Assembly: GCA_041623895.1 (NCBI GenBank)
Contig: JBFJVZ010000320.1
Location: 1-9,415, forward strand
DNA length: 9,415 nt
From: JBFJVZ01 sp041623895
GTDB taxonomy: Bacteria; Planctomycetota; Planctomycetia; Pirellulales; Pirellulaceae
Direction: 5' to 3'
Shown here: piece after piece, positions 1-8,274 of the stretch
Layout: each line of letters opens with the position of its first letter
How positions within the stretch are numbered: position 1 is the first letter of the stretch
Made by a program: the position numbers and the translations under genes
Notes under the pieces: generated by a model
Told to the model about the DNA's origin: nothing
Databases searched by the model: none
Seen by the model: the letters and a program-made list of their open reading frames with translations, nothing else

Positions 1-2382
1 GCCTTGACTGGTCGCGTTTTCCGACCGCGAATCGTCATCTTGTTCGCTCGACGTGTCCCGCGCACCGTATTGCGAGTGGTAATGACCGATGTAGCCGTAT
101 GGATCGTTGGAATAAGTTCCATAGCCATAATAAGACTTGGCTTCGCTATCAACACCGTTGACGATTACCGCGGCTGGTGTGACATCGATGTCTTTCAGGA
201 TCCGTTTGGCGTGTTCGACCGGGCTGCGACCATTCTTGGTGATGCGGACGGTCAAGATTACGGAATCCACCAAGGGGGCGATGATCGCCGGATCGGCAAC
301 AGCTAGCAGCGGTGGGGCGTCGATTAGTACGAGATCGTACAAACGACGCGCGTCGTGCAGCATCTTTACCATCTGATGGGATTCCAAAAGCTCCGCGGGA
401 ACGGATGTCGGCAGGCCGTTGGGCATGATGTCCAGGCCAGGAACCTCGGAGGCTACTGTCGCCTTCTCCAAGCTTGTTTCCCCCAACAGCACGTCCGCCA
501 GCCCAAGATGATCATCAATCCCAAACAGCTTGGAAATAACTGGACGTCGCATGTCCGCGTCGATCAACAGAACTCGCTTTCGCGTGCCGGCAAAGGAAAT
601 GGCAAGATTGGAAATGGTTGTTGATTTTCCGTCGCCGGGCTGCGGGCTGGTCATCATCATGGTTTGCAAGGATTGCTTGCGGTTGGCAACCAATAGAGAC
701 GTTCGAGCCACACGATAGACTTCCGATTCGACCGAGCGAGGCGTGTGGAAAGTAACCAGCGATGGGTCCAGACCTGAATCACGCTTGGCCAGTTCCAGCA
801 ACTCCGTGGTGTCAAAACGCGGGACGTGAGCGATCGCCGGTGCACCAATCGTACGTTCCAGTTCTTTCACATCGCTGAACGTTGAATCAACCAATTCGGC
901 GCCAACGGCAAGAGTAAGGCCCATGATCAGACCCAAACAGCAACCGAGCGCTCCGATGATCGGCAAATTCGGCCAGGCCGCACTTTTTGCCGGTTCCGGA
1001 TCGGCCAGCAGGTCTGTGGAGAAACCAGCATATGACCGAGCAAGCCTCAATTCCTGCAAACGTAAGATCACCTGGTCATATCGTGCCTGTGCGCGTTTCA
1101 GCTTGGCCTTCAATGAACTTCCCTTCATAAAGTCTGCTTCGACTTGTTTCGCCAAACGCAGCTCCTTCGCCGATTCTGCGACCAGCATTTCTTCGCGTTT
1201 TTCCAGCTCCGCGATGTCGTTGCGAAGTAGCATCGTGTAGGTCTTGAGCATTTCGGCGGGATCAAGCTTTTTGGATGGCTCCTTGGCCAGCCGTGGTGCG
1301 TTTGCAGCTATGAATTGTCTCGCAATCTCCGCTTCCTGACGAACGGCTTCGACCATGGGGTGACCGGGCCCGAACGCGTCACTGAGCGAATTCTCCTTTT
1401 GCATCAGCTCCAGCAAGCGGTTGTATTGCAGTTTTGCAACTTCGACTCGCACTGGTTGTTCAGCCTGAAATTCTTCCGACTGCGATTCGCCTCGCGTCAC
1501 ATCCAGGAACAATTTTAGTCGCGCGACTTCATTGTGGCTCAACAAAGCCAAGTGATCGATTTCACTATTTGACTTGCTGTTTCGGCGGTCGTAATAGGAT
1601 TTTTCAACGACCGCGAGCCGGGATGTTGATTCGGCCAACATATTTCGGACGCCATTGAGTTCCGCTTCTAGATTGGTCAGGCGATCCTTGTGGATGTCTT
1701 GTACCTTCTCGCCGTCTACCAGCACCGGTACTGAGCTCACGAATTCGCGGTACTCCTGATCTGCGGCGGCAAGTTCCCGCTCGTGAGTTTCCCGTGCGTC
1801 CTCGATCAGTTTTACCGCCTGGGCCGTCGAGTTCTGGCCATGAGCTTCGACGTATGATCGGTAACTCTCGTAAATCGCTGCCAAGACAATGGCAGCATCA
1901 TCGGGATTGGGATCGCGAAAAGTGGCTCGAAGAACCATTGCGTCGCGGGCTGAACCCTCGCCACCTCGCTCCACCTCAATGTTGGCAAGTACATAGTCGA
2001 TCGGATTGGCTCCATTGCTGATCGCTTCGCGCAATGATGCGAGTTCCTGCAGGTTGCCCTCCTTGATCGCTGTGGAAATCAGCTTGCGGCTGACGAATAA
2101 TCGCATATGGGTTGCCAACTGATCCTCTTGGATCGCATCGCCACTAGCGCTGGCACCCGTAATCGTGCCGCTGTTGGTTACTTCGCTGGATCGCTGACCA
2201 ACAAGAATTTCGATATGCGAATCGTAAACCGGTGTCGTTGTGAAGTAGTAAATTGCTGAAAGCACGACACCGATCGTCAAGCCGAGAACGATATGAGCCC
2301 AGCGGCGACGAATCATCACCGCGACGTCGATCTCAATCTTGTCGGCTACTGCTGTTGGGGAATCTTCCGTGGGTGAAGCCAT
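1..2382 (-). CDS. Polysaccharide co-polymerase / tyrosine autokinase (Wzz-Wzc family), 3' end outside window
   Basis: I translated this frame by hand. It runs 794 codons from ATG at 2382 to the window edge with no stop, and an in-frame TGA nine codons upstream makes this ATG the only good start. Order of parts: TM1 about residues 30-47; a periplasmic Wzz-type region rich in charged, probably coiled-coil helices; a Pro-containing segment and TM2 about 475-495; then a cytoplasmic bacterial tyrosine (BY) kinase. Kinase motifs seen are E554-x2-R557-x2-R560 (oligomerisation motif), Walker A GDGKST (583-588, Lys586), Walker A' DAD (608-610) and Walker B ending in Asp688. A tail with eight tyrosines (751-772) fits the autophosphorylation cluster of Wzc/CapB proteins, followed by an acidic, Ser-rich end. 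By family, such inner-membrane proteins control chain length and export of capsule or exopolysaccharide through cycles of autophosphorylation. The neighbouring polymerase gene supports this role. It is a single-chain fusion, somewhat longer than E. coli Wzc (720). The export target is unknown. Confidence 0.93.
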   Translation of the reverse strand, partial: MASPTEDSPTAVADKIEIDVAVMIRRRWAHIVLGLTIGVVLSAIYYFTTTPVYDSHIEILVGQRSSEVTNSGTITGASASGDAIQEDQLATHMRLFVSRKLISTAIKEGNLQELASLREAISNGANPIDYVLANIEVERGGEGSARDAMVLRATFRDPNPDDAAIVLAAIYESYRSYVEAHGQNSTAQAVKLIEDARETHERELAAADQEYREFVSSVPVLVDGEKVQDIHKDRLTNLEAELNGVRNMLAESTSRLAVVEKSYYDRRNSKSNSEIDHLALLSHNEVARLKLFLDVTRGESQSEEFQAEQPVRVEVAKLQYNRLLELMQKENSLSDAFGPGHPMVEAVRQEAEIARQFIAANAPRLAKEPSKKLDPAEMLKTYTMLLRNDIAELEKREEMLVAESAKELRLAKQVEADFMKGSSLKAKLKRAQARYDQVILRLQELRLARSYAGFSTDLLADPEPAKSAAWPNLPIIGALGCCLGLIMGLTLAVGAELVDSTFSDVKELERTIGAPAIAHVPRFDTTELLELAKRDSGLDPSLVTFHTPRSVESEVYRVARTSLLVANRKQSLQTMMMTSPQPGDGKSTTISNLAISFAGTRKRVLLIDADMRRPVISKLFGIDDHLGLADVLLGETSLEKATVASEVPGLDIMPNGLPTSVPAELLESHQMVKMLHDARRLYDLVLIDAPPLLAVADPAIIAPLVDSVILTVRITKNGRSPVEHAKRILKDIDVTPAAVIVNGVDSEAKSYYGYGTYSNDPYGYIGHYHSQYGARDTSSEQDDDSRSENATSQG

Positions 2383-2703
2383 CTTGAACGCCTGGGAGTA
2401 CGTGGTTCACTTCCTTGTGAATCACAGAGATTACGCGGATTCGCGCGTAACCTGTGTAGATTCAGACATCTGACTTGCATATCGGCACATGACTTTGCTT
2501 GACCGACCAAAGCTGGCACGGGCAGCGTTGTAACGAACGGCGCAACTGTGAGGATTGTGCAGATTAATTGGAGCAGGCTCGATTGCGGCCGGCTCGGCTC
2601 GAAGCACATCCGTTACTCCGCAGGCCGCAAATTTTCAACGGCAAGGTGCTGTCGGAATCGCCTCAGCTGCTTGAACTGAGTGCTTTGCAGTCATTCTTCG
2701 TCG
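2383..2703. other. Intergenic region between polymerase and kinase genes
   Basis: These 321 bases separate two genes that both read leftwards. Apart from the dyad at 2418-2464, I see no RNA gene, repeat or convincing sigma-70 promoter. A TTGAAA hexamer on the minus strand has no good -10 partner at 17 bases. A short open frame on the minus strand that runs into the start of the kinase gene lacks any recognisable features and is not counted. The length suggests the kinase gene has its own control region or a structured leader rather than being tightly coupled to the polymerase gene. Confidence 0.5.
2418..2464 (-). promoter_or_regulatory. Imperfect dyad / leader hairpin upstream of the kinase gene
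   Basis: Outer arms TGAAT/ATTCA, middle arms CACAG/CTGTG and inner arms TTACGCG/CGCGTAA form a nested dyad around a 6-nt loop (2438-2443). This gives 17 pairs interrupted by one 3-nt bulge and one 1x3 internal loop. It ends 35 bases before the ATG at 2382. No T-run follows on the minus strand, so it does not look like an intrinsic terminator. It could be a 5' leader RNA hairpin, a protein-binding operator or a fragment of a dispersed repeat: the top strand also shows two near-identical 9-mers (GATTACGCG, GATTCGCGC) in tandem. The structure is seen directly; the role is not known. Confidence 0.4.
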
Positions 2704-5568
2704 TCATCGGGGTAAATGTTCATAGGCTCGAGCCTGATGACGAACTTGCTCTCGCTCGATTCTGTCGGCCAGCACTTTGAATCGATTGGACCCGGGTTCA
2801 AGGGTTTGCCCGAGTACGGCTTGCCTGATTGCCGTATCGTAATCTTTGCATCGAATTAGCGATTTTGCATATTCATATCGATAGTTGAGGTTGCGTGGAT
2901 CGTGCTCCAAGGCCGCGCTCCAATGTTCTCGCGATGCCTTTTCGTCTGCTGCCAGAGAATACATGCGGCCCAGTAAGGCATGGCGTTCGCCTTCGTCAAT
3001 CATTTTGTTCTGCCTTGCCGACTGCAGCGAGTGCTCCAACAGAGCGGCGGCAAATTCCGTTTGCTCGGATTGATGAATGGCTTGAACATACCGGAGCAGC
3101 AAATCAGTTCGTTCCTCTGGAATCAGTTCAAAGACGACTTGCCGCGGTTGTAGAACTTTCCGCGCGGAAGCAAGAATCAGCTCCTGGCGATCGCGAGAGA
3201 AACGGAGATTGCGGCGCCATTGATCCAGCATCACTTCCGTATCCTTCAGCCATAATCCGATCATGCCGTTCGCGAAGAACAACTCTGGTGAACTACGCGA
3301 CAAACGACGACAGTTTTGGGCCCAGGGCTGTGGGTCGGCAAGTTGCAACGGCGACAAAAAAGTTGCCGTCATGTGAGACTGCGGAATGAACGGATTCAAC
3401 GTCAATGATTTGGAAGTATCCGCGACGGCGCTTGCCAGTGCTTGCTTGATTGCCTGATTGGAAATGATCTCTGTTTGAAGCGATGCCTGCGATTCCGCAT
3501 CCAAGGACGCGAATAACGCAAACAGCGACTCGTAACTGGTTTGCTCCCAACGTAAGACAACGGATTCGTTCTCGGCAGCTTCCAGCAACGCGTTGCGGAG
3601 ACGCAGGGATTGCCAAAGTGCACGACGCTTGTAAAGATTCGCGCACGACGGCTCCGCGGCGATCGCGCTATCCAACTTGGCCAGATTCGTCGTTGTCTCC
3701 TCGGCCGTCGGACGATACGCGTCGGTCGGAAGCGCCGTAGCCTCGAGACAATATTTGCTTGAAATTTGCTGTTGGTAACTCATTACAGCAATCCCCAGCA
3801 TCAGCAGCATGGCCGTTGAGTATGACAGGTGGCCGACGCGGCCGTAGCAATGTCGCGCCGCAGCCGCGATGGAAGCAATTGACCAGCCTGCGCGGTTATC
3901 TCCCGCAGCGGAATTAACAGGTCGGTTTTTGGTTGCCGCGTGCTCTTGATGAACGGACAAGACGACCCCGAAGATCGCGGCGAAGAGGAACATGTTTGCA
4001 GGAATGATAACGACAAAGTCGAACAGACTCTGGAATGCCAAGGCCACGAACAGCAACAGTCCAATCAATCCCCAACCCCTGGCTTCGCGGCTGACAGATG
4101 ATTTCACCAGCTGCCAGCACATCTTGCCAATGATCCCGCAAAAAGCCGCCAGCAACAGCAGGCCGATGATGCCCGCTTCGGTTATCGTCTCCAAGTATTG
4201 ATTGTGGGCTTCGCGAAACCAGACAGGACTGTCATACGACTGTTGTGCGAGTGACGCATACCCGTACGTGCCGACGCCGGCGCCAAAGGGAGCGTGCAAG
4301 TATGAAGTGGTAATTCCATCTTGCCAATGATTCCATCGTGAGTCAGCAGCCAGCCTTTGCACTGTGACACGCTGTGTGGATCGAGATGCGTCGTCGTGTA
4401 GGTCCGTCAGCCAGATAAACACGGTAGCCGTAATCACCAGCACGGTGATTCCAATGAACGTATCAAGCAATCGAATCGACCGCAGAGCAATGATCAGGGT
4501 CATGATCGTTGCTAGGCAGGCGGCCGCGCACGCGCCTCGCGATTGCGATACGATCAAACCGACTGCCAGGACTCCAAGCAAACAGCAGACGCCAATGTGA
4601 ACAGGCTCGATCCAATGATTAGGTTTGCCGTACGACTTTCTTGAACCTTGAGATCTTCGGGAATTCAAGCTGCCACGACTCTGTTGGAGATCAGAAAATG
4701 AACCGCGAGATCTCCGTGGCCGAGATTCGTTTCCCATTGCAAAAATTTTCGGAGCGCAACCCAAATGGATCCAATACATGAATCCAGCCGCAATCGCGAT
4801 TCCGGAAAGCAAGGCAGCGGCAGCGGCGTTTTTGTAAATGAATGTGGAAAAATAGCTGCTGTCGATCGGATTGGGGATACCGGGAAAAAGATGATTCGAA
4901 TCGCTGGCCTTCTGGATGATACCCCAGGAGGCCAACCCGGCCGCGTTAAGCAATAACGTCCAAGCAAAGACATGTCGCGATCGACGAGTATTGAATAGGA
5001 GCAAAGCGCAGAACAGGAACCCCAACCCAACCGTGTCTCTGGCGATCCGGCGACGAGTCTCTCCCGGTACCGTACTTAGCGTTGTCAGCGGAGAGACATG
5101 ATCGTCAATGTTCTTATTGACCGGCGTGGATTCCAGCTGGGCTAGATGATTGTCGATGAAATCCGCTCGTACCGACTGAGTTCCCGGGGCCAACAGCGAA
5201 ATAAGAGCCGACGGTAATGGAACTGTCTGGAAATGCGCGTAAGCAATCCAGCAAACACCGACCGCGATCAACCCGCTCTTCAGGGGTCGCCTGGACGATT
5301 TTCGTCGGAGAACAAGATGCACCAGGCACAGCAGCAGCGTTATCAGCAGCGCGATGCAAAGCTTGTATTGCAGGCCAAGCCCATCTACACCCAGTCGCCA
5401 GCAGCCGTAGACAAGTGACGCTAGCATAATCGCGCGAGCAAGTTGAACGGTTGCAAACGACAGGCGCTCGCGAAATCCGCTATCCGCGGAGCCGAGATAG
5501 CGGTCAGATTGCTCCGCTGAACGTTTGATCGTCGATGACCGGTTGGGTCGATGGAGCTCGCGTTCCAT
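2704..5568 (-). CDS. O-antigen ligase/polymerase family membrane protein (Wzy_C) with C-terminal TPR-like domain
   Basis: This 954-residue protein begins with a basic N-terminus and then about a dozen hydrophobic segments, roughly at 42-58, 68-88, 98-114, 179-193, 200-217, 246-266, 323-341, 347-387, 462-482, 500-539 and 579-597. Family marks are SRGA (343-346), the Gly-rich loop HAPFGAGVGTYG (425-436) and AHNQYLE...E.G..G (454-469). Together these are typical of the Wzy_C domain shared by O-antigen ligases and polymerases, which join lipid-linked glycan units on the outer face of the inner membrane. After the last membrane helix comes a soluble domain of some 350 residues; its end (about 820-935) reads as TPR-like helices (ALLGRMYSLA..., WSAALEHDPRN..., AIRQAVLGQTLEPGS). 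Ordinary Wzy/WaaL proteins are only about 400-450 residues. A loop at 281-312 is strikingly Arg/Ser-rich. The ATG at 5568 has only a weak ribosome binding site. The adjacent co-polymerase kinase favours polymerase over ligase, but sequence alone cannot decide. Confidence 0.85.
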   Translation of the reverse strand: MERELHRPNRSSTIKRSAEQSDRYLGSADSGFRERLSFATVQLARAIMLASLVYGCWRLGVDGLGLQYKLCIALLITLLLCLVHLVLRRKSSRRPLKSGLIAVGVCWIAYAHFQTVPLPSALISLLAPGTQSVRADFIDNHLAQLESTPVNKNIDDHVSPLTTLSTVPGETRRRIARDTVGLGFLFCALLLFNTRRSRHVFAWTLLLNAAGLASWGIIQKASDSNHLFPGIPNPIDSSYFSTFIYKNAAAAALLSGIAIAAGFMYWIHLGCAPKIFAMGNESRPRRSRGSFSDLQQSRGSLNSRRSQGSRKSYGKPNHWIEPVHIGVCCLLGVLAVGLIVSQSRGACAAACLATIMTLIIALRSIRLLDTFIGITVLVITATVFIWLTDLHDDASRSTQRVTVQRLAADSRWNHWQDGITTSYLHAPFGAGVGTYGYASLAQQSYDSPVWFREAHNQYLETITEAGIIGLLLLAAFCGIIGKMCWQLVKSSVSREARGWGLIGLLLFVALAFQSLFDFVVIIPANMFLFAAIFGVVLSVHQEHAATKNRPVNSAAGDNRAGWSIASIAAAARHCYGRVGHLSYSTAMLLMLGIAVMSYQQQISSKYCLEATALPTDAYRPTAEETTTNLAKLDSAIAAEPSCANLYKRRALWQSLRLRNALLEAAENESVVLRWEQTSYESLFALFASLDAESQASLQTEIISNQAIKQALASAVADTSKSLTLNPFIPQSHMTATFLSPLQLADPQPWAQNCRRLSRSSPELFFANGMIGLWLKDTEVMLDQWRRNLRFSRDRQELILASARKVLQPRQVVFELIPEERTDLLLRYVQAIHQSEQTEFAAALLEHSLQSARQNKMIDEGERHALLGRMYSLAADEKASREHWSAALEHDPRNLNYRYEYAKSLIRCKDYDTAIRQAVLGQTLEPGSNRFKVLADRIEREQVRHQARAYEHLPR

Positions 5569-6224
5569 GCTCTGTCGAAGCTCTTTGGTAAGATAAGCAG
5601 AATTGTCTTGAGTTCGAGCTCATAAAACATCAAAGCTCACCCCAACAGATCGACAAAATCCGCTCCCTTTGATAGTCATTGTGCGAATAAAACGTGTTGG
5701 TGCGATTAGCTTGACTTTGCAGGGACTGTGCCCGGCTAGCTTGTGAAACAGTATGCGGCAAGCTGCGTGTGCCGCCCGCTGCTCCGATCTGCTGCTGATC
5801 GAATCCGATCGCGTCTTGACTGATACCCATCAAGAACATCAAGGTAGGGAAAACTGCTGTGAAACACGTTTGGGCGTCGCAGAAGCCAACACCTTCCGGC
5901 GGAGGCCGGCGCCACAGCGACTCGTGTCCGATGCTGGGGATTCTCAGGGTCTGTGGGTTTCGCTGTTTGTCGACAGTCCCGGCGACGTCCGGCAACTTCT
6001 GCTACGGATCCAACCGCTTTCTCGGAATTGCCCCAAATTCAAGCATTGACAAGCATTCGCCGTATCGAATCGAAGTTTCGCGGGGCTCGTAAAACGGCTA
6101 CGATACCGGCGGGAGTATTTCCATTTGCTGCGCCCCGGTGCAGTTTCAATGGTGCCAGGGAGCTGTTGCAAACGACGTGGGCTTGTGACAATCACGCAGG
6201 AACTCCCATCCCATAGCATCCACC
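5569..6224. other. Divergent intergenic region, probable promoters for both flanking genes
   Basis: These 656 bases lie between the starts of the polymerase gene (leftward) and lepB (rightward), so promoters for both should be here. No strong -35/-10 pair stands out. TTGACA at 6046-6051 (plus strand) lacks a -10 at the right distance. TACGAT at 6099-6104 resembles a -10 but has no matching -35. Small inverted repeats are present: GCGGCA/TGCCGC (5755-5775), GATCG/CGATC (5797-5810) and CCGGC/GCCGG (5896-5909). Several short open frames exist on both strands. The longest, minus strand 5995-5630 (121 codons), has no recognisable domain and is doubtful. No tRNA or mobile element was recognised. 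Confidence 0.5.
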
Positions 6225-8240
6225 ATGAATCGAAAAGCAAAAACGACCGCCGATAAGAAGCATAGCGACGAGAAGCCCGAGCGCGATGATCGTGACCCCG
6301 CGGTGATTCGGGCCGAGGAAATCCGCACCAGCGCCAAGCGCGAGACCACCGAAGCGTTTGTGGTTGCTTTTATTTTGGCGTTACTGTTTCGTGCTTTCAT
6401 TGCTGAAGCCTTCGTGATCCCGACCGGTTCGATGGCACCCACGCTGATGGGCGCTCACAAAGATTTGTCATGCGACCGTTGTGGCTTCCAATTTCAAGTG
6501 GGTGCCAGTCTGGAGCGTCGTGGCCACACGATGAGCGAGACTGTTGTCGCCGGCATCTGCCCAAATTGTCGTTACACCAATCTGCTGGATTTGCAGGGCG
6601 ACAAGAATGATTCGACATTTACCGGTGATCGGATCCTGGTCAGCAAATTCGCCTACACGTTGGGTGATCCACAACGCTGGGACGTGATTGTTTTTAAGTT
6701 CCCTGGCAATCCAAAACAGAATTACATCAAACGCCTCGTTGGTTTGCCCAACGAAACGCTGACGGTTTATCACGGCGATATTTACACGCGTCCAACCGAT
6801 GGCGATCAGGCGAGCGTGATCGTGCAGAAGCCGCCGGACAAGATCTTAGCGATGCGGCACCTTGTCAACGATTCCGCATATCAATCCAAGGCGTTGATCG
6901 ATGCCAAATACCCCAGTCGTTGGCAGCCGTGGACCGAAGGAGCGGAAAAACCGCCAGCCGATTCCTGGCAAGTTGAAAGATCAACGGATGGACTGAAGGC
7001 GACCGTTGATGCCAGTGATAATCGCTGGCATACGCTTAGATATTTTCATCGTTGGCCGGATGACGATCAGTGGGCTGCAGCCAACAAAGGCATCACGTTG
7101 GCCGATGTCGATCCATATTCCTGCCGTTTGGTGACGGACTTCTACGCTTATGACAGCTACGTCAAAGTGCCCGCCCGATTGGTATACACTGAACCCCCGA
7201 TGCAAATCAGCGGGGGCGGTGGCCGTCGCTTCCGACGTCTTTTGTCAAGCTGGTCGCCGGGTGTCTTCAACCCGGGTTACGAAAGCGGTGGTCCATTGGA
7301 GCAGTTCCGTGGACGCGCCAGTTTTGGCGACAGAGATCTCGCCCGCGACGGAATGCATTGGGTCGGCGATCTGATGGTGGAAGCAGATGTTGAAACGTCA
7401 GCCGATGCCGGCGAGTTGATGTTGCAATTAATCGAAGCCGGAATTGACTATCGCTGCGTGATCGATCTGAAAACCGGGACCGCAAAACTTAGCATCAAGG
7501 ATGTCGAGCCCCGTAGATTTACCGCTGCTGATGGACAGACGTCCGAGTCTCCAACGGCGCAAACGAGTGTTCAAGCAGGTGAACGTCACAGCCTCAGGTT
7601 GAGCAACTTTGATGATCAGTTGCTGCTGTGGGTGGACGGTGATCTAGTTCAATTTGATGGTCCAACGACCTTTGACAATCGAGAATTCCAGACGCACGAA
7701 GAGAACCGTCCCCATTACATGCCGGAAAATCCTCTTGATGGCGCGCCGGTCGGTGTTGCGGTTCGTGGAGGCAAGGCGACGGCCCATCATTTGCGAATCG
7801 ATCGTGATAAATATTACATCGCAACCCAGAATAGCATGCAGGGATTGTATGACTATGACAACGACCGATTACGGGAGCTGATCGGCGGCGGCGTTTCTTT
7901 GCATGACATCCAATCCCTGATGGCACAGCCAGATCTTTGGTCAACATTTCCTGTCTGGAGTTCTCGACGAGCAGTCGAATTCGAATTACGCGAAGACCAG
8001 TTCTTTCCCATGGGCGATAACAGTCCTGAAAGTTTGGATGCGCGCTGCTGGGCCGGGACCAAGCGTGACCCGTTTGGGTTGCCTAAACGTTTTGAACAGG
8101 ACGCCTACTTGTGGGCCAACGCTGATTATGTGCCCAGAGACCTGCTGGTCGGAAAAGCGCTCGTTGTGTTTTGGCCGCACTACTGGAAATCGCCGCTGCC
8201 GTTTTGGCCAAACTTTAAGCGTATGCAGCTGATACGTTAG
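6225..8240 (+). CDS. lepB: Signal peptidase I, enlarged form with zinc-ribbon-like motif and long insertion
   Basis: This 671-residue inner-membrane protease of the S26 family removes signal peptides from exported proteins. A charged cytoplasmic N-terminus (1-42) precedes a single membrane helix (about 44-60). Box B PTGSM carries the catalytic Ser69; box C is GDRILVSKFAY (134-144); box D YIKRLVGLPNE carries the general-base Lys169; box E is GDNSPESLDAR (597-607). All active-site elements are therefore present. Two additions are unusual. Between boxes B and C, Cys83-x2-Cys86 and Cys112-x2-Cys115 form a zinc-ribbon-like pair on the predicted outer side of the membrane. Between boxes D and E lie about 427 residues, against about 127 in E. 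coli LepB. Part of this insertion (about 375-525) reads as beta strands ending in LLLWVDGDLVQFDGP, reminiscent of concanavalin-like (LamG/DUF1080-type) domains. E. coli LepB is 324 residues and Bacillus SipS 184. The ATG at 6225 has no clear Shine-Dalgarno sequence, but the membrane helix follows at the expected distance. lptB follows after 34 bases. Confidence 0.95.
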   Translation: MNRKAKTTADKKHSDEKPERDDRDPAVIRAEEIRTSAKRETTEAFVVAFILALLFRAFIAEAFVIPTGSMAPTLMGAHKDLSCDRCGFQFQVGASLERRGHTMSETVVAGICPNCRYTNLLDLQGDKNDSTFTGDRILVSKFAYTLGDPQRWDVIVFKFPGNPKQNYIKRLVGLPNETLTVYHGDIYTRPTDGDQASVIVQKPPDKILAMRHLVNDSAYQSKALIDAKYPSRWQPWTEGAEKPPADSWQVERSTDGLKATVDASDNRWHTLRYFHRWPDDDQWAAANKGITLADVDPYSCRLVTDFYAYDSYVKVPARLVYTEPPMQISGGGGRRFRRLLSSWSPGVFNPGYESGGPLEQFRGRASFGDRDLARDGMHWVGDLMVEADVETSADAGELMLQLIEAGIDYRCVIDLKTGTAKLSIKDVEPRRFTAADGQTSESPTAQTSVQAGERHSLRLSNFDDQLLLWVDGDLVQFDGPTTFDNREFQTHEENRPHYMPENPLDGAPVGVAVRGGKATAHHLRIDRDKYYIATQNSMQGLYDYDNDRLRELIGGGVSLHDIQSLMAQPDLWSTFPVWSSRRAVEFELREDQFFPMGDNSPESLDARCWAGTKRDPFGLPKRFEQDAYLWANADYVPRDLLVGKALVVFWPHYWKSPLPFWPNFKRMQLIR

Positions 8241-8262
8241 TCAATCAATGGAATTCGTCTGA

Positions 8263-8268
8263 GAAGGA
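8263..8268 (+). promoter_or_regulatory. Ribosome binding site of lptB
   Basis: GAAGGA sits 6 bases before GTG at 8275. It decides the start: the only upstream in-frame ATG (8248) meets TGA at 8260 after four codons, so the GTG is the first usable start after a stop. It is the clearest Shine-Dalgarno sequence in the window. Confidence 0.75.
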
Positions 8269-8274
8269 TCTCAA

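Noticed and set aside
2346..2609. An 87-codon minus-strand open frame overlapping the kinase gene start
   Set aside because: It runs through the leader dyad and the first codons of the kinase in another frame and shows no protein-like features.
2895..3389. A 164-codon plus-strand open frame
   Set aside because: Fully antisense to the TPR-like part of the polymerase gene, with no motif.
6046..6104. TTGACA (6046-6051) and TACGAT (6099-6104) as a lepB promoter
   Set aside because: The two hexamers are 47 bases apart, and neither has a good partner at 16-18 bases, so a sigma-70 promoter cannot be supported.
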